64,000 bases of DNA, taken from the NCBI GenBank assembly GCA_001599975.1, contig BCIO01000001.1, positions 3,138,293-3,202,292 on the forward strand, read 5' to 3'. The notes beneath the pieces are model-generated. The model saw only the letters and a program-made list of their open reading frames with translations, did no database searches and was not told the origin of the DNA. The position numbers were made by a program, and so were the translations under genes. Numbering within the stretch: position 1 is the first letter of the stretch; each line of letters begins with the position of its first letter. Source of the stretch: Cystobasidiopsis lactophilus. Lineage: Eukaryota; Basidiomycota; Agaricostilbomycetes; Agaricostilbales; Chionosphaeraceae. This document shows positions 43,801 to 55,193 of this stretch, piece after piece.

Positions 43801-45385
43801 CCGAGGTGAGAGTGTTGGGACAAGACGGCGACAGACAGCCTCCGCCGCCTCCGATGCCATACGCAGTGAGCCGAGCGCACAAAGGCGAATAGCAAGCCGT
43901 CATTTCCGTCAAGACCCCGGTTGGCAACTCCTCCCAGCTCACGCCTCCCTCGTCTTCACCAAAAACGAAGACTTGGTCCGGGCCGTCAACAACGAGCTGG
44001 GTGTTGTCACGGATCTCGAAGAAGAACAGCTGGGTGTGTAAAGACCGGGCGATGTGCAGGGCGAGCCTTCGGTTCTTGTGGGCGTCTGACAAGGCCCGTT
44101 CTAGTGTGGAGACGATATCGGCGCCGGTGAAGGAGGAGGGAAAGGGGACGGCACCGCGGGTGTGCTCGGCGCGCGGGACGTGGTCTTTGAGGTAGACGGC
44201 CATGTGAGAAAGCAAAGCCGGGTTGGTCGCGGCTTCAAGAGCAAAGTAAGAGTCCTCCATGGACGCATTGCCAGTGACGCCAGGCGGGAAGAAGGAGGTG
44301 GCTGTTGAACCATTGCGGTACAACGACGGCGGAGCGCTGTTGAGCGGAGTGGTCACAAAGGCGCCAGCGCCAGACCCGGATGCGATAGGGAAGTAAGGGG
44401 TCTCGGAGGTAGAGGCTTCGACGGGCGGCGAGAACTCGAAGCCCAACGGGGGCGTCGAATGCTGCGGCCTGTAGCCATCGTCGTCCTCTGGTTGGTGCTG
44501 CTGGTCTTGCTGCGAGGCAAGAATGGCCCGCGACCAATCATCCAGTTCCTGCTGAGCTTCCGGTGACATCTCTTGTTCCTGTGGATACTGCTCGGCTTGC
44601 GGGGCTTGGTACGACGGCTCTGGCGGCAACTGCGGTCGCGCCGGCAGCTGCCTCCATTCCTGAGGCTGGGCCGGCGCGGGCGCCGGCGGGGCAAAATAGG
44701 ATTGGGTGGCCACTGCAGGAGCCGATTGCCATTGATCCAGGCTCTCAATCCTCGTTGTGGGTGGCGGCGAGGGCAGAGCGGAGGGGCCGGTGGGCCTGCG
44801 GCGTGGGAAGGCGTGCTGCAGGGGCGGCGACGAGGAGGATTGCAACGATTTGGCTGCTGGCCGTTGCCACTCCTGCTGGTTGTATTGCTGCTGTGGCTGC
44901 GAAGTGGCCGGAGGGGAAGGCAGCGGCGGCGGCGAGCGGGCGCTTTGGCTGCCCTGCCAGCTCAGATCTGGCGATTGCTGCCATTCGGCCGGCTGGTCTG
45001 GCGGCGCCACTTGATTCTGAGGCAAGGACTGGAGCCTGGGCGACAGGGGCAGAGGGCGCGGGCCGCGAGGGGAGAAGCTGGAGCTGCTGTGCACACTGGA
45101 GGCGGAAGGGCGTCTGTGACTGGTCGGGCTGGAGCTGAACTCCCCTGGCTGGCTTGGCTGGGGGCTGATATCGCCATAAATGTCGTAGATGCCGCCCAGG
45201 CTGGACTGCGAGCTGAGCCGCTGTTCAGACCGACTATTCGAGCCCGGGAGGGGTAAGGGCAGCAAGTCCTCTTGGTGGCTCTGCGACACTTGCGGCCATG
45301 GCTGCTGCTGATTGTAGTAGCTCATCGTGCCATCTCGAGGCTGGACGGAGACGGCGCCAGTCGTGGACCAGGAGTAAGAGGGCAT
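40876..45385 (-). CDS. ROM2: Rho guanine nucleotide exchange factor, ROM2-like (DEP-DH-PH-CNH)
   Basis: This type activates Rho1 at the plasma membrane in cell-wall integrity signalling. The start is MPSYSWSTTGAVSVQPRDGT (45385), with an alternative MSYYNQQQPWP at 45325. About 380 residues of Pro/Ser/Gln-rich disorder follow. A DEP domain lies at about 44190-43930 (PSSFTGADIVSTLERALSDA, LALHIARSLHTQLFFFEIRD). The DH domain is at about 43660-42950 (NQIHELVNEERKFVKDLELL, FEVREQAASFLDHLLNRQRE, PRILLMLNGILKHTP). A PH domain is at about 42750-42260 (LLYPITFNYSGRQGGLFTLF, ARKQWREKLTQAI). A CNH domain is at about 42070-40880 (VAVGHDDGLWIGLRRD, VFGLLFLRSQLSIVCAKGFE, ending VRTFELAS). The order and lengths match fungal Rom1/Rom2. 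About ten canonical introns lie in the 3' two thirds. Confidence 0.93.
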
Positions 45386-45473
45386 GGAGCAGCTCGGGCC
45401 TTGGGCAGCCACGGTCTTGGCGCTCACTTCGTCCACCAACCCTCGGCTTAGAGTGTGAATTAGAGTTGTCTGG

Positions 45474-46744
45474 ATGGCGACTGACAAGAAGCCCTGGGCC
45501 CACTTCGTGGCCGGAGGGTGAGTCCTTTGCACCGCCCGCCGCTGCACCTCCCTCTCGCCAAAAGCAAAATATTTATTCGAGCGGCACTCAGGCTGGGAGG
45601 CATGGCCGGCGCCACGATCACAGCTCCATTTGACTTGGTCAAGACCCGTTTGCAGTCGTCCACATCCACCTATGCCTCCGATCCGTCCAAGAGGGGCGTT
45701 CGAAAGCTGGCCTATGCTTTTGTCGAATTGGGCCAAATCCTGCAGTTCGTTTGCCTTCTCTGCTGCTGTCTGCTCTTTGTCGATGCTGATTTGGGGTGTC
45801 ATGGTGCAAACAGGCAGATTTACAAGACCGAAGGCTCGCTGGCTTTGTTCAGAGGGCTCGGGCCCACTCTGGTCGGCGTCATCCCAGCCCGAAGCATCAA
45901 CTTTTTCACCTACGGCAACGGCAAGCAGGTGTACTCCCATTACCTCACCAAAGATGGCCAAGAGCACCCTGGCATCCACCTGCTGGCCGCCGCGACCGCC
46001 GGCATCGTCACGGCCACCGCCACCAACCCGATTTGGGTCGTCAAGACTCGCATTCAACTCGAGCCCGCCGTCGCTCGGCCTTCTGGTTTACCCAAAGCGA
46101 CAGCTGCCGCGGGCGTGCGGCCGTATTCCACCGCAGCGACCGCCGTGCAAGGCTCCCTGGGCTGCATTAAGCAGATCTGGGCGCAAGAGGGGATACGAGG
46201 CTTCTACCGGGGGCTGTCAGCCAGCTATCTGGGCGTGACCGAAGGCGCGCTGCAGTGGACCCTCTACGAGTACTTTAAGACGGTGGCGGCTCGCCGGCAA
46301 GGGTTGAAAGAGGAGGGCTATGGGAGTAAGGGCGTGGCTGCCGGTCTGGCCAAGTTCCTGGCGACCGTCGTCACCTACCCACACGAGGTTCGTAACTGGA
46401 CATTTTACTTGATGTCGGCTTTCCTTGCTCACTATGGCTGTCCACATGTGAAACCAGGTGGTGCGCACTCGGATGCGACAAAAGCCACCACCGGGCGAAG
46501 CTCAGCGCTACAAAGGGCTCTGGACGACTTTCACGCTGGTGTTGAAAGAAGAAGGGTTTCCGGCCCTCTACGGTGGTCTCTCGCCTCACTTGCTGAGGGT
46601 CGTGCCCAATGCCATCACCATGTACATTGTCTACGAGGCGGCATTAAAGGTTCGTGGCGGTTTCATTGGCAGACTGCCCCCCTTGCTATCTACAGTGCTA
46701 ACGAAATGACGGGAAATGTCCAGTTCTTCGGCAGTCATTCCTGA
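45474..46744 (+). CDS. RIM2: Mitochondrial pyrimidine nucleotide carrier, RIM2/SLC25A33-36 type
   Basis: This inner-membrane carrier imports pyrimidine (deoxy)nucleotides into mitochondria. The start MATDKKPWAHFVAGG is joined by an intron to LGGMAGATITAPFDLVKTRL. The three solute-carrier repeats have signatures PFDLVKTR, NPIWVVKTR and PHEVVRTRMR. The second has Trp in place of the usual acidic residue, characteristic of the RIM2/NAD/folate branch. Other blocks are GVIPARSINFFTYGNGKQVY, SASYLGVTEGALQWTLYEYF, and GGLSPHLLRVVPNAITMYIV. The last intron joins YEAALK to FFGSHS, stop 46744. The final 10 coding bases overlap the 3' end of the gene on the other strand. About 345 residues. It is divergent from the Rho GEF with 88 bases between starts. 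Confidence 0.93.
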
Positions 46745-48484
46745 GCAGGCGCGACTATTGGGGTCGAGGAAGAGGTCGGGGTGGCCACCGGGCTCGATGG
46801 AGTCCGAGGAACTGAGGTCGTCCGGTGGTGCGACAACGACCGGCGGGAGGAAGGCAGAGTGCGCTCTTGGGTGTGGAGTTTTCTGAGTTGTTCGGTCGCG
46901 GTGACCGTCTTCACTGCCTCGCTCATCTCCGTCCCGTCTTGGGGGGAAGCGCCAGTCTCGGGCGACATGGTCAACTGCAGAGGCGCTCCGCCGTTTCCGA
47001 TGCCGACCACCGAAGTCGACGCTGTCCCCTCCAGCTCCGAGTCCACCTTGCGGACCCACCACTCCAGCTCCCGCTTTTTGGCGTAGATGATCCACAGCAG
47101 CGTGAGCACGCCCCAGATCAGCCTGTGTCACGGTCGAACCAGGTCAGTCTTTGTATTTTGGTGGGCAGAGATCTTGGAAACTGACAACCAGAAGAAGAGC
47201 ATCCCCAGGATGAAGCCGAAGCCAAAGCTGAATGTCGCCGTGAGCGCAACGGCGATGGTGGCGCCAATGTCTGTTTTGTAACATCACGCAACCCACCGCT
47301 CAACAATGTAATAGACTTTTCTTTTAGAGAACGCGACGCACAGATGAAGCTCCCCACGCCCCAAAACAGGGTGAGCTCGAACATGAGCTTTTGAAACGGC
47401 GGCGAGGCATTGTAGCTGTCCGCGGCTTAAGCTTCGGGCGCAATACGTGAGCAAGCGTCGACAAAACGCACCGGTCATGCCAGCATTGCCTGAAGGGCCG
47501 GCCGTGGCGGCAGTCGACAGCTCCAATGTCCTCGGCCAAGTAGAAGATGCCGGGCTTCATTTTTGTCCCAGGTGGGTCAGATGACATCCAAAACGGCACG
47601 CGAGGACCGAAAAGGGAGAGGAGTAAGAAGATCGCCAAAGGGCCGATCAGCATCGGTGTGGTCATTAGGAAGAATTTTCTGCTTTGCCGTCAGTTCATGG
47701 CGTCAGTAATAAAAGGAAAAGATGCACTCTAGAGGTGGATTGAAGGCAGAAGAGACTGCCAGCGGGATGGCGAAGATGAAGAGGCAGATGGTATAAATCT
47801 GACCGAAGGCAAAAGGGTGAGGCTTGGTCGAGGATTTCCGAGGAGAGCAACAAACCCAGTTCGCAAAGTCGAAATGCCAGACTTTGTCGTCGTTCAGAGG
47901 GCCGTAAAATTGGCGATGCTTGTAAACTGGTGACCAGAGTGAGACTTTTCGACGGCTTGGATGGAAAGGCCAGCCTACGTTTGTGTGACTACAGGAGAGA
48001 AAATGACAAGAGAGCGAATGACAAGGAGTTTTAGATGCAAGGAGGAAGCAGCTCACTCGAAAGGGCGCATCGAAACTGGAAGAGATTCCCAGAGCACCTG
48101 CGCGTCGGCCAGAATCAGTCCCCTTTTCCCTCATGTACAGCGTGGCTTCCTACCAGACGATATTCCGACGATATCCTGCAAGTTGAGGTTCGTGTCTGCT
48201 CGTCGGGTGTCAGCCGAAAGGGAGAAAAACATTGGACGAGGAATGAGCCTACGCTCTTTCAGCACATAGAACAGCACACAGGGCACTGCCAGATTGAAGA
48301 ACAGAATGAAGGTCGAGTAGGCGAAGATTGACCATTTGCGGTGAAAGCTGAAGTGGATCACTGGGAACAGGGGCACGCCGCGATGCTCGACCTTGATGCT
48401 GTCCCGTCGCTTGATGTGCTGAGGTGTCGTATCCGGCACCAATCGAAATGGAAGCTTGATCTTCCGCCCTTCTGTGGCTGCCAT
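46735..48484 (-). CDS. Fungal integral membrane protein of unknown function
   Basis: Starts MAATEGRKIKLPFRLVPDTT (48484), a cytosolic-looking segment. Membrane helices are then spread over short exons: WSIFAYSTFILFFNLAVPCV, IYTICLFIFAIPLAVSSAF, LIGPLAIFLLLSLFG, MFELTLFWGVGSFICAS, and a last pair ending in WGVLTLLWIIYAKKRELEWW. A conserved-looking loop MKPGIFYLAEDIGAVDCRHG precedes the fifth helix. It resembles fungal hypothetical membrane proteins with a PGxxYxxEDxxAVD motif; no function is known to me. The C-terminus is a polar Ser/Thr/Pro tail ending APAQE at 46735. The stop codon lies within the coding end of the convergent carrier gene. Confidence 0.75.
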
Positions 48485-49033
48485 CGCTTTTGCCGCGTTC
48501 GCCTGGGAGATGGCCAACCCAAGCGGTTTGTTTGGATTTTGGCAGAAGCTTAAAAAAGCTGGTGCGCCCTCTTGGCCTGGCTGCCGGAAATAGGCGGACC
48601 AATCGACCAGCAACTCTTCAAAACTGCTGAAGGACAGCAAGACAGCTCGCAATCAAGGGCGATTCGAAATCGACGCTCCCAGAATCCCTGGCCTTGAAGA
48701 GAGGCGCTACTTCGTGCTGGAGATGGCTTTCGCGAACTCGTCCTCCCAACTTGATGGAGAGGTTGGTTGAGCTGAAGCACTAGTCGTCTTCTTAGGGCGT
48801 TGGGAGGGAAAAGAGGCGAAGTTTCTGTCGTCACGCAGAGTTCTTGGGCCGGGCAGGGGCCAAAGGTGGTGGTCCGCATGTTCGCCACTCTCTCCTCCTC
48901 GGAGATTAAAATGTAAAATAGAACCATCTGAAATGACCGCAGAAAGCTCTCAACAGAATCCCTAGCTAGGAAGGAACCCAATCCCAAACCGAAACCCGAA
49001 GAATGTCCACATCTTGGCCCGTTACACCAGGCA
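48485..49033. other. Intergenic stretch upstream of the membrane protein gene
   Basis: About 550 bases; minus-strand frames continue upstream of 48484 but lack conserved content. It should carry the membrane-protein promoter and the 3' region of the cell-surface gene. No motif recognised. Confidence 0.4.
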
Positions 49034-49916
49034 TCAAGAGACCCCACAAGAGAAGAGATTGATATAGCGGTGATTGTGGCCGATCCCACTTGCCTGGCCG
49101 TGGTCGTTTTGGAATTGAAAGCCAGGTGGGAATCCGTGCTCTTGCTGGTACGCTTCGTACTCGGAGTGGGAGCCAGGCACCAAGGAAGTGCTAGATCCGT
49201 ATTGCTGGAGCGTGGTTGCATGGCGCTGGCGGCGGCGGCGGCGGCGATGGTAGCCCAGCGCGGCGTATCCTACGCCAATCAGGCCCAACGCGCCAAAAAC
49301 GCTCCCCACTATCACACCTGCTCTGCCATCAGCAGTCAATGTAGATGATTTCCGCCCGTTGAGGGCTTGAGTGTTGCTGCTGCTACTGACGCCGCCGCCT
49401 GACATCGACGCCGTTTGGCTGCCATCGAAAACATTTGTAGACGTCGCTTCTGTCCATGGTCACTCATGAACGTTGAGATTCGTTCCAGGTATTGATGGGA
49501 TGAGGCTTACGGGACACAGTTGTTGAGCAGGAAGTAGAGCTTGGCGGAGCTGGTGCGGAAGATGTATTGAAGCACGCGCTCGGATCGCCTCCTCCCTCTG
49601 CGACGTTGACAAAATCGTTGTCCGACGCTCCAGTGACATCCGTGATTTGCACAAAAACGCGCGTTTCGCTGGGAACATCGACCTGCCAGGGCCACTTTTG
49701 GTCGCCTGTTGTGAACTGCTCTTGGTTTTCAAAGGCGTCGCCCCAAGCAAGGGCGAGGGTATAAGGTGCGCTCCCGCCAGACCAAGAAAATGTGGCCAAA
49801 CTGCAAGGCACGGCTACGGGGAGCTGGCCCAGCTGGATGCCAGCGGCTGAGGCGCCTTCCACGGCTGGTCCCATTGCCAAGACAGTAGCCAGCGCAATCC
49901 TGCTGCAAATCTTCAT
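49034..49916 (-). CDS. Single-pass cell-surface protein with an Ig-like Ser/Thr-rich fungal domain
   Basis: A signal peptide MKICSRIALATVLAMGPAVE opens the protein (start 49916). An extracellular beta-type domain follows: LPVAVPCSLATFSWSGGSAP, YTLALAWGD, VFVQITDVTGASDNDFVNVA. This spacing resembles the N-terminal domain of fungal Kre9/Knh1-like and related surface proteins. A Ser/Thr/Pro linker and an intron (GTAAGC...GGACAG, about 49508-49446) lead to a Ser-rich stalk. One transmembrane helix AGVIVGSVFGALGLIGVGYA precedes HRRRRRRQRH, a clear stop-transfer signal. The cytosolic tail is rich in Gln, Gly, Ser and Tyr and ends at 49034. About 275 residues. The topology suggests a sensor or wall-anchored protein; function unknown. 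Confidence 0.78.
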
Positions 49917-51072
49917 GGCCGATTTGCAGCAGCTGTGGGTAGCAGCAAACGCGGTCGTCAAGAGGCAGGTCGGGTCTTGCCCATTGGCAACGAGGTTCGC
50001 GGAGCTTCTCGCACGCCACCATGCTCTCCGTCACGACCTTGCAGGACTTGAAAACCTAGACAGCGAGATTCGTGTCATTTTGGCGACGAGTCACAGCCAG
50101 CCTGGGGGCAGTGGGTCAGGCTGGCAGTGGCCCCCATTTCTGTCGCTGAACTGGGGTGCGGCCACCTTGTTCTCCGTCAAGTACCGAGCGCCAGGAAATA
50201 TGTGTTTTCTGGTTCGATTGTTGACTTGCGCTTCGCGGTGATTGGGTGCTGTCTTCATCCATGGAGTCGGCCAACCAGCCTCGCTCGTCCGTGCGCCCAA
50301 AAATTTGGAGCGCCCGGATATGTGGTGACGGATCCCACACGGTCCATATAGATGCATTGGCACTAGTTCACCTGAAGGGTAAGGGTACCGCAGGCTTGTC
50401 GAGTTGGATCAAATTGGCTGCAAGATCGCCCCAAGCCGACCGGCTCACTGGCAGGACCGGCTGCCACGGTCCGGCTTTCATCTTGCTTGGCTGCCATGTT
50501 AGCTCATTGGCATCCTTCACATTTCTACATCCGAACTCGGGGCAACTGCATAAAAAGTGGGTGGCAGAGCTTGCCCTGCCCCTGCCAAGTCCGACAGTTT
50601 GAACACTCACCGCGGCACAGAGCGACAACCCCATGAATTTGGGCTCTCAGAAGAAGACAATACCCTCACCATTTTACACGCCGTCTTACACGAGCTTCCT
50701 CACTTCTTGGGGCGGCTGAGACCACTGCAAATCCTACCCATTGGTTTGGGCAGGCGGACAAACATCTCATGCGCCATCTGAGCGCATGGCAAGAGGTCTC
50801 ACTTTTATCAGGCGACCTTGCTCGGTATCGAGACTGAAAGGATGGCGAGCGGGCGGTAGAGACAGTGGCTGTAGTCAGTCCTGGTGGCAAATCGCGGGTC
50901 ATTAAGTCGAATCAGGGGCGAATTGGCGCACTACTTCAACACCTTTTATCATTTCGGACTTGTAGACCTGTCGGAATGTGATGCCAGTGGCACTGTCGCC
51001 ACTGAGCCCTGCTACCCTTCACTGCCAGCTGGATTTCGGCGCTTGCCCTGAGACGGCCTCCACGGTCTCGAA
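49917..51072. other. 1.15-kb divergent intergenic stretch with traces of old coding sequence
   Basis: It separates the cell-surface gene from POP1 and must hold both promoters. Minus-strand frames at 50368-50634 (with a CSCPEFGC Cys cluster) and 50091-50363 have protein-like texture but no start or exon chain. A plus frame covers 50246-50602. None belongs to a family I can name. Confidence 0.35.
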
Positions 51073-53955
51073 ATGGTCAAGCGCAAGGCTGACGCCGCTA
51101 ATCCCGGTGATAAAAAGCGACGCCGAATTCAGAATGCAAGGAACATCAGGGTTGAAGCCACGACGAGTGGGTCGGATGGTCAGCCTTCCTCCCGAATTTG
51201 CTGAACGCATATGGCCAGAACCGCAAGGGCCGGCCGCACTCAATGTGGATGAGTTCGTTGCAGTAGGTTGCCACGATGTCTGAGATGCGGGACTCTATCT
51301 CAACCCAGGCCAGAGCCGAGCTTTCGAGATCAAGGCGATGGAAAACGCCATGAAGCTGTCAAAGCGAGTCTGCGCTTTCGCAACGATGGCGTGGGCAGCT
51401 GTCTGACTGTATGGCTACAGGAAAGCTGGAGCTCAAAGAGCCTTCCAATCACTCCCGCGAGAGCTGCGGCGCCGAGCAGCCAGCCACGACCTCCGAAGGT
51501 TGCCTGTGCGGCTCCGCAAGAAGGCAGCTCTGGAGGTTAGTTTCCGCCACTTCAATACGGGGCACTCGCTCAGCAAGCGAAACAGATGACGACTGACAAG
51601 ACCAGCGCCCCTGCTGTCAAGAAGATTCGCAACCTGAGTCGCACGAAGAAACTCCGGCGGGCCAAACTGCCTCGCAAAAAGGACCTCGAGCAGCGGGCTG
51701 GTGCGTGCCCATTCTGGCCAGTCTCAAGACTTGAGCTGATACAAGTCAGCAGCCAAAAAGAAGTGGCTTGAAACCCACCTTTGGCATGCAAAGCGAATGA
51801 AGATGGGGGACATCGGCCGCACTGTGGTGAGCAATGCTTCGGTGTTGCTGCAGATGCGATCAATGATCTTCGCTTGCAGGCTCTGTCACCCAATCAGAAG
51901 GGTTACCGTGCGGCCTACCGTGCCTCGCGACACGGCGTCACTCTATACGATGCTTCACACCAGAAGGTTTACCAGCTCTCGGGCGCTCCCTATGTCGTCA
52001 ATTTCGTCGTCAACTCGCTTTTCCCGCTCGAGAAGGACAGGCCTACATCGCGAAGGTAAGGAGATACACGCAATGACCCTGTCTGGTCCCTGCCTCATTT
52101 TGGGCATCCAGATTTCGAAACGGAAGCCGGCAAGGAACTTTCATAATGCATGAGCACGAAGAATGGCTTCAGCTTCCCATTGGCACTGTGAAGGTTCTGT
52201 GGCAACCACTTCCGGGCCAAGCGCAGCGCATCGCTTGCCTCTTCATCTGCCACCCAACCCTCGCCGAAGACGTCAGCAACGCCGTCAAGAACGCCATCAA
52301 GAACGCATCTCATGTGCTCGGTGTGCCTGTGGACGGTGATTCGGCTGAAGTCGAGCTTGTTACGCGCAACTGCAACATTTTCGAGCTGACTGGTCCGAAA
52401 GCGCCGGCTTTGTTGGCCAGTGTGCTGCGGCTCACTGAAAACAATAGCGCACTGCAAAAACATGTGAGGTCTCGTTTGCTGAGCTGAGGGCTTGTGGCTG
52501 AACTGAAAGGTCAAAAGTTCATCGGCGCTCTGGCTAGCGAACAACCTGCGGTATTCGAGGGCACCGTCTGTGGTGTCGAGGTCCACGACCCACGCCTGAG
52601 GTGATATCTTTTGCCGCTTCGCGCTTGCACAGTCTTGACGAGGCCGAGTTTTAGCTTCCCGCCGTCGCTGCCGCATACGAACACTCCCGCATTTCCAACA
52701 GCTCTACTGCCATCACCAGCCCTGGCTGCTCAGTCTACCTTCTGGAAGACTCCAGTGCCAGCGGCATTACCCAAGTTCAGCAAGAAACAATTGGATGCTC
52801 GCAGGGCCCAGGCAAGCATTCCTCATAAGAGCCTTGCGCTGGTGCCCGGCCGACCTTACGTACAATACACACACAGATGCAGAAAAGCGATCCATTGAAG
52901 AAACGCCTGCAACCGACGTCAGAAGACGACCGCGTCCCCGTTCTGATTCTCAAGCGAGATCCGAAGCAAGAACCCTTTGGCGACAGCATCATCGGCTCCA
53001 AGGAAGGCTATGATCTCATTGTGCCGGAAGGCTGGGCGATGCCGTTCTGGCTGTCCTTGGTGCATTCTTCGGCGCGAGTCATTGGCTTCGAGCAGCGCGA
53101 GGACCCAACGCTTCAACTCGGCCTGCCACCCTGTCCCTTGGGCTGGCGCCCGATCTTCCGCGACGTGACGTCCTCCCTCTGGATGCATCCGCCGCACAAA
53201 ATCCGGACCCCGTTGAGGAAGGACCAAGCAGCCTTCTTGACTAGACTCTGCGAGCGGACCAAGGTCTCGGTGGCGCACGCGCTACCCTTCATGCTGTACG
53301 GCCCTCCTTTGAAGGAATGGCTCTCCAAGTGCCGAGCCTCCGTCGCCCCGGCCGCCACATGGCTCCAATACCTGCAGGAGGAACTTGACGGACCTGTCCC
53401 GACCGTCCCCTGGGCGGGCGCCTTCTTTCTGGCAAGATTGGAGACGATCGGTAAAGGCACCATCAAGACGCCGTGCTCTGTTCTAGCAGTCCACAAAGCT
53501 GACTATGCGAGTCTCGTCTCCCGGCTATTTGACGAACTTGGCCAACCAGCCGCTGGCGCACCCGCATATTTCGACGTTCGTCTATCGCGAGCCTTTTCCT
53601 TGCATTGTGGCTCACTCCACTTGCAGTCCACTGCCTTTGCACATGATTGCATTGAAATCGGCAAAGTCACCAGCAGCTTCGTTTCCTTCGAGAACTCTTC
53701 TGCGTTCGCATTCAGCGGCATTCTCCTGCAGCCAGCTCTCGATCTGCTCTCCATGGCCAGTGCACACCAGTGAGACTGGACTCCCGCTGAACTTCCTCCG
53801 ATGCTAAGCGGTTGGTTTGTCAGGACTGCAGGGGCTCAGCCCGTCATTTTGCTTGCGGCCGCGTCCGATGCCACTGGATGGGACATGGATGTCCTACGAC
53901 CGGCTTCTTTGAGCCTACTCTTGTAGTTGTCGGGACCGAGCGTTTCCTTTCATGA
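51073..53955 (+). CDS. POP1: RNase P/MRP protein subunit POP1
   Basis: Pop1 is the largest protein of RNase P and RNase MRP and wraps the catalytic RNA. The start MVKRKADAANPGDKKRRRIQ is basic and nuclear. The POP1 N-domain follows over several exons: ALNVDEFVA, RAFEIKAMENAMKLSK, KAGAQRAFQSLPRELRRRAA, SHDLRRLPVRLRKKA, KKKWLETHLWHAKRMKM, QKGYRAAYRASRHGVTLYDA and VYQLSG. A GC-AG intron (51364-51420) joins MKLSK to KAGAQ. The POPLD domain lies at 52880-53300 (VPVLILKRDP, DLIVPEGWAMPFWLSLVHSS, RVIGFEQRE). The middle (52100-52850) and the end have extra introns. The last exon appears to read TTGFFEPTLVVVGTERFLS with stop 53955, but this C-terminus is uncertain. Confidence 0.9.
51364..51420 (+). 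other. GC-AG intron in the POP1 gene
   Basis: It begins GCGAGTCTGC after the codons for MKLSK, with GTCTGACTG as branch site and GGCTACAG at the end. Splicing in phase 2 gives MKLSKKAGAQRAFQSLPREL, a conserved Pop1 block. The only nearby GT (51367) gives the wrong frame. Confidence 0.85.
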
Positions 53956-54079
53956 GAGGCGCATCTAGGCTTTTGCAGGTGGACCGGCATCGGATGCAAT
54001 GCAGACTCTTGTACTTCCTGCGCACAAGCCCTGTCCTGATTACTTCAGCCCTACTACAGGATTTGGACGCGGCATGTGA

Positions 54080-55193
54080 TCAAGCCAAGGCGTCGAGGGC
54101 TTGTCGCCGTTGGTCGGCCAAGAACGTCAAATTGACCGCCGGCGCGTCTGTGAAGCGGCACACAGAAGTCGCACTGATGCCGGCAACGGGTTCGTCAACT
54201 TGGTATTGGATGAGGACCGAGTCCACCCATAAGGAGAGATAGACTTGACCGTCGCCCTCCAGCGCCGCCTCGTCAAAGAGCTCGCCAATGAGGTCGTTGA
54301 GCTTCAACGCAGAGGGCGTTTCAGACGTCTTGAAACGCCACCAGTCCAGCGCGGTGGTGGAAACACACGCCCCCGCAGTCCGCAAGTTGATCGCCACCCT
54401 TGAGAGATGCCACTCTAGATCAGATTGCCCCGCCATCGGATTGAACCAAGCGACCTTCAAAGGTTGGGATGGAGAGACAGGCAGCAAGGCATCGAGCCGA
54501 TCCCTATGGGGTTTTGGCAACCAGCTCTGAAACGAAAACGAGTTGTCCATATTGTCCCAGACCAGCCTTCTCTTTATCAGCAAGGCCCCCTGCTCATGTA
54601 AGCAACACTCACGATGCAGAGAATCGGCGAAGGACCAGAAAGTTACCGTCGATGTCCGCCAATTGCACCTTGTCTACGACATTGGACGCTGCCGGGGCGC
54701 TTCGAGCAGCTTGCGCGAGCTTCTCCTCTTGTGTTGCTTGCACCAGCTTTTCGAGGCCGAGGAACTGAGCCGAATGTTCCAGGCAGTCCAAGAGCCTGCT
54801 CTTGGGGATTCCTGGCGGACAATCCTTCGCATCGTCGAGGGGGAAGATGGGGTAGCCCGAAAGGCTGAGAACGATGAGCTCCATGATGCCCTCGTTGATG
54901 TCAGGCAGGCTGATTTCCTTCTCCTCCGCCCAGTCCCCAGAGAATGCAGCAGTGAAAAACGAGGCTGTCTTGGCGTTCTGAGCCAGCAATCGTTTGAAGG
55001 GGCCAGAGAAGGGGACCAACGCGAATCAAAGTCCAACTGAGATTGAGACAACGAGAAGCACTTCAGGTGAGGACCACAGAAGACTTTGTAGAGCTGAATG
55101 CCCCAGCTTCAACCAACAGGCCACAGTTCGATGTGCATTCGTTCAACTCACGCGAGAGCCAGGAGCCTGGGAAGGATTTTCCACGTCCATCAT
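54080..55193 (-). CDS. BTB/POZ-domain protein, first of two related genes
   Basis: Starts MMDVENPSQAPGSR (55193; the second Met at 55190 is equally possible). Short introns join it to LYKVFCGPHLN, WTLIR and NAKTASFFTAAFSGDWAEEK, then EISLPDINEGIMELIVLSLS. This is the BTB pattern: an entry strand, a hydrophobic helix, and a strand rich in Asp/Glu and Pro before a long helix. A central part (LEHSAQFLGLEKLVQATQEE, DIDGNFLVLRRFSAS) and a C-terminal region (SWLPKPHRDRL, DLEWHLSRVAINLRTAGACV, YLSLWVDSVLIQYQV) follow, ending at 54080. BTB proteins often recruit Cullin3 or form oligomers; no Kelch or MATH domain is seen. The layout matches the gene at 56805-57839. Confidence 0.72.
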
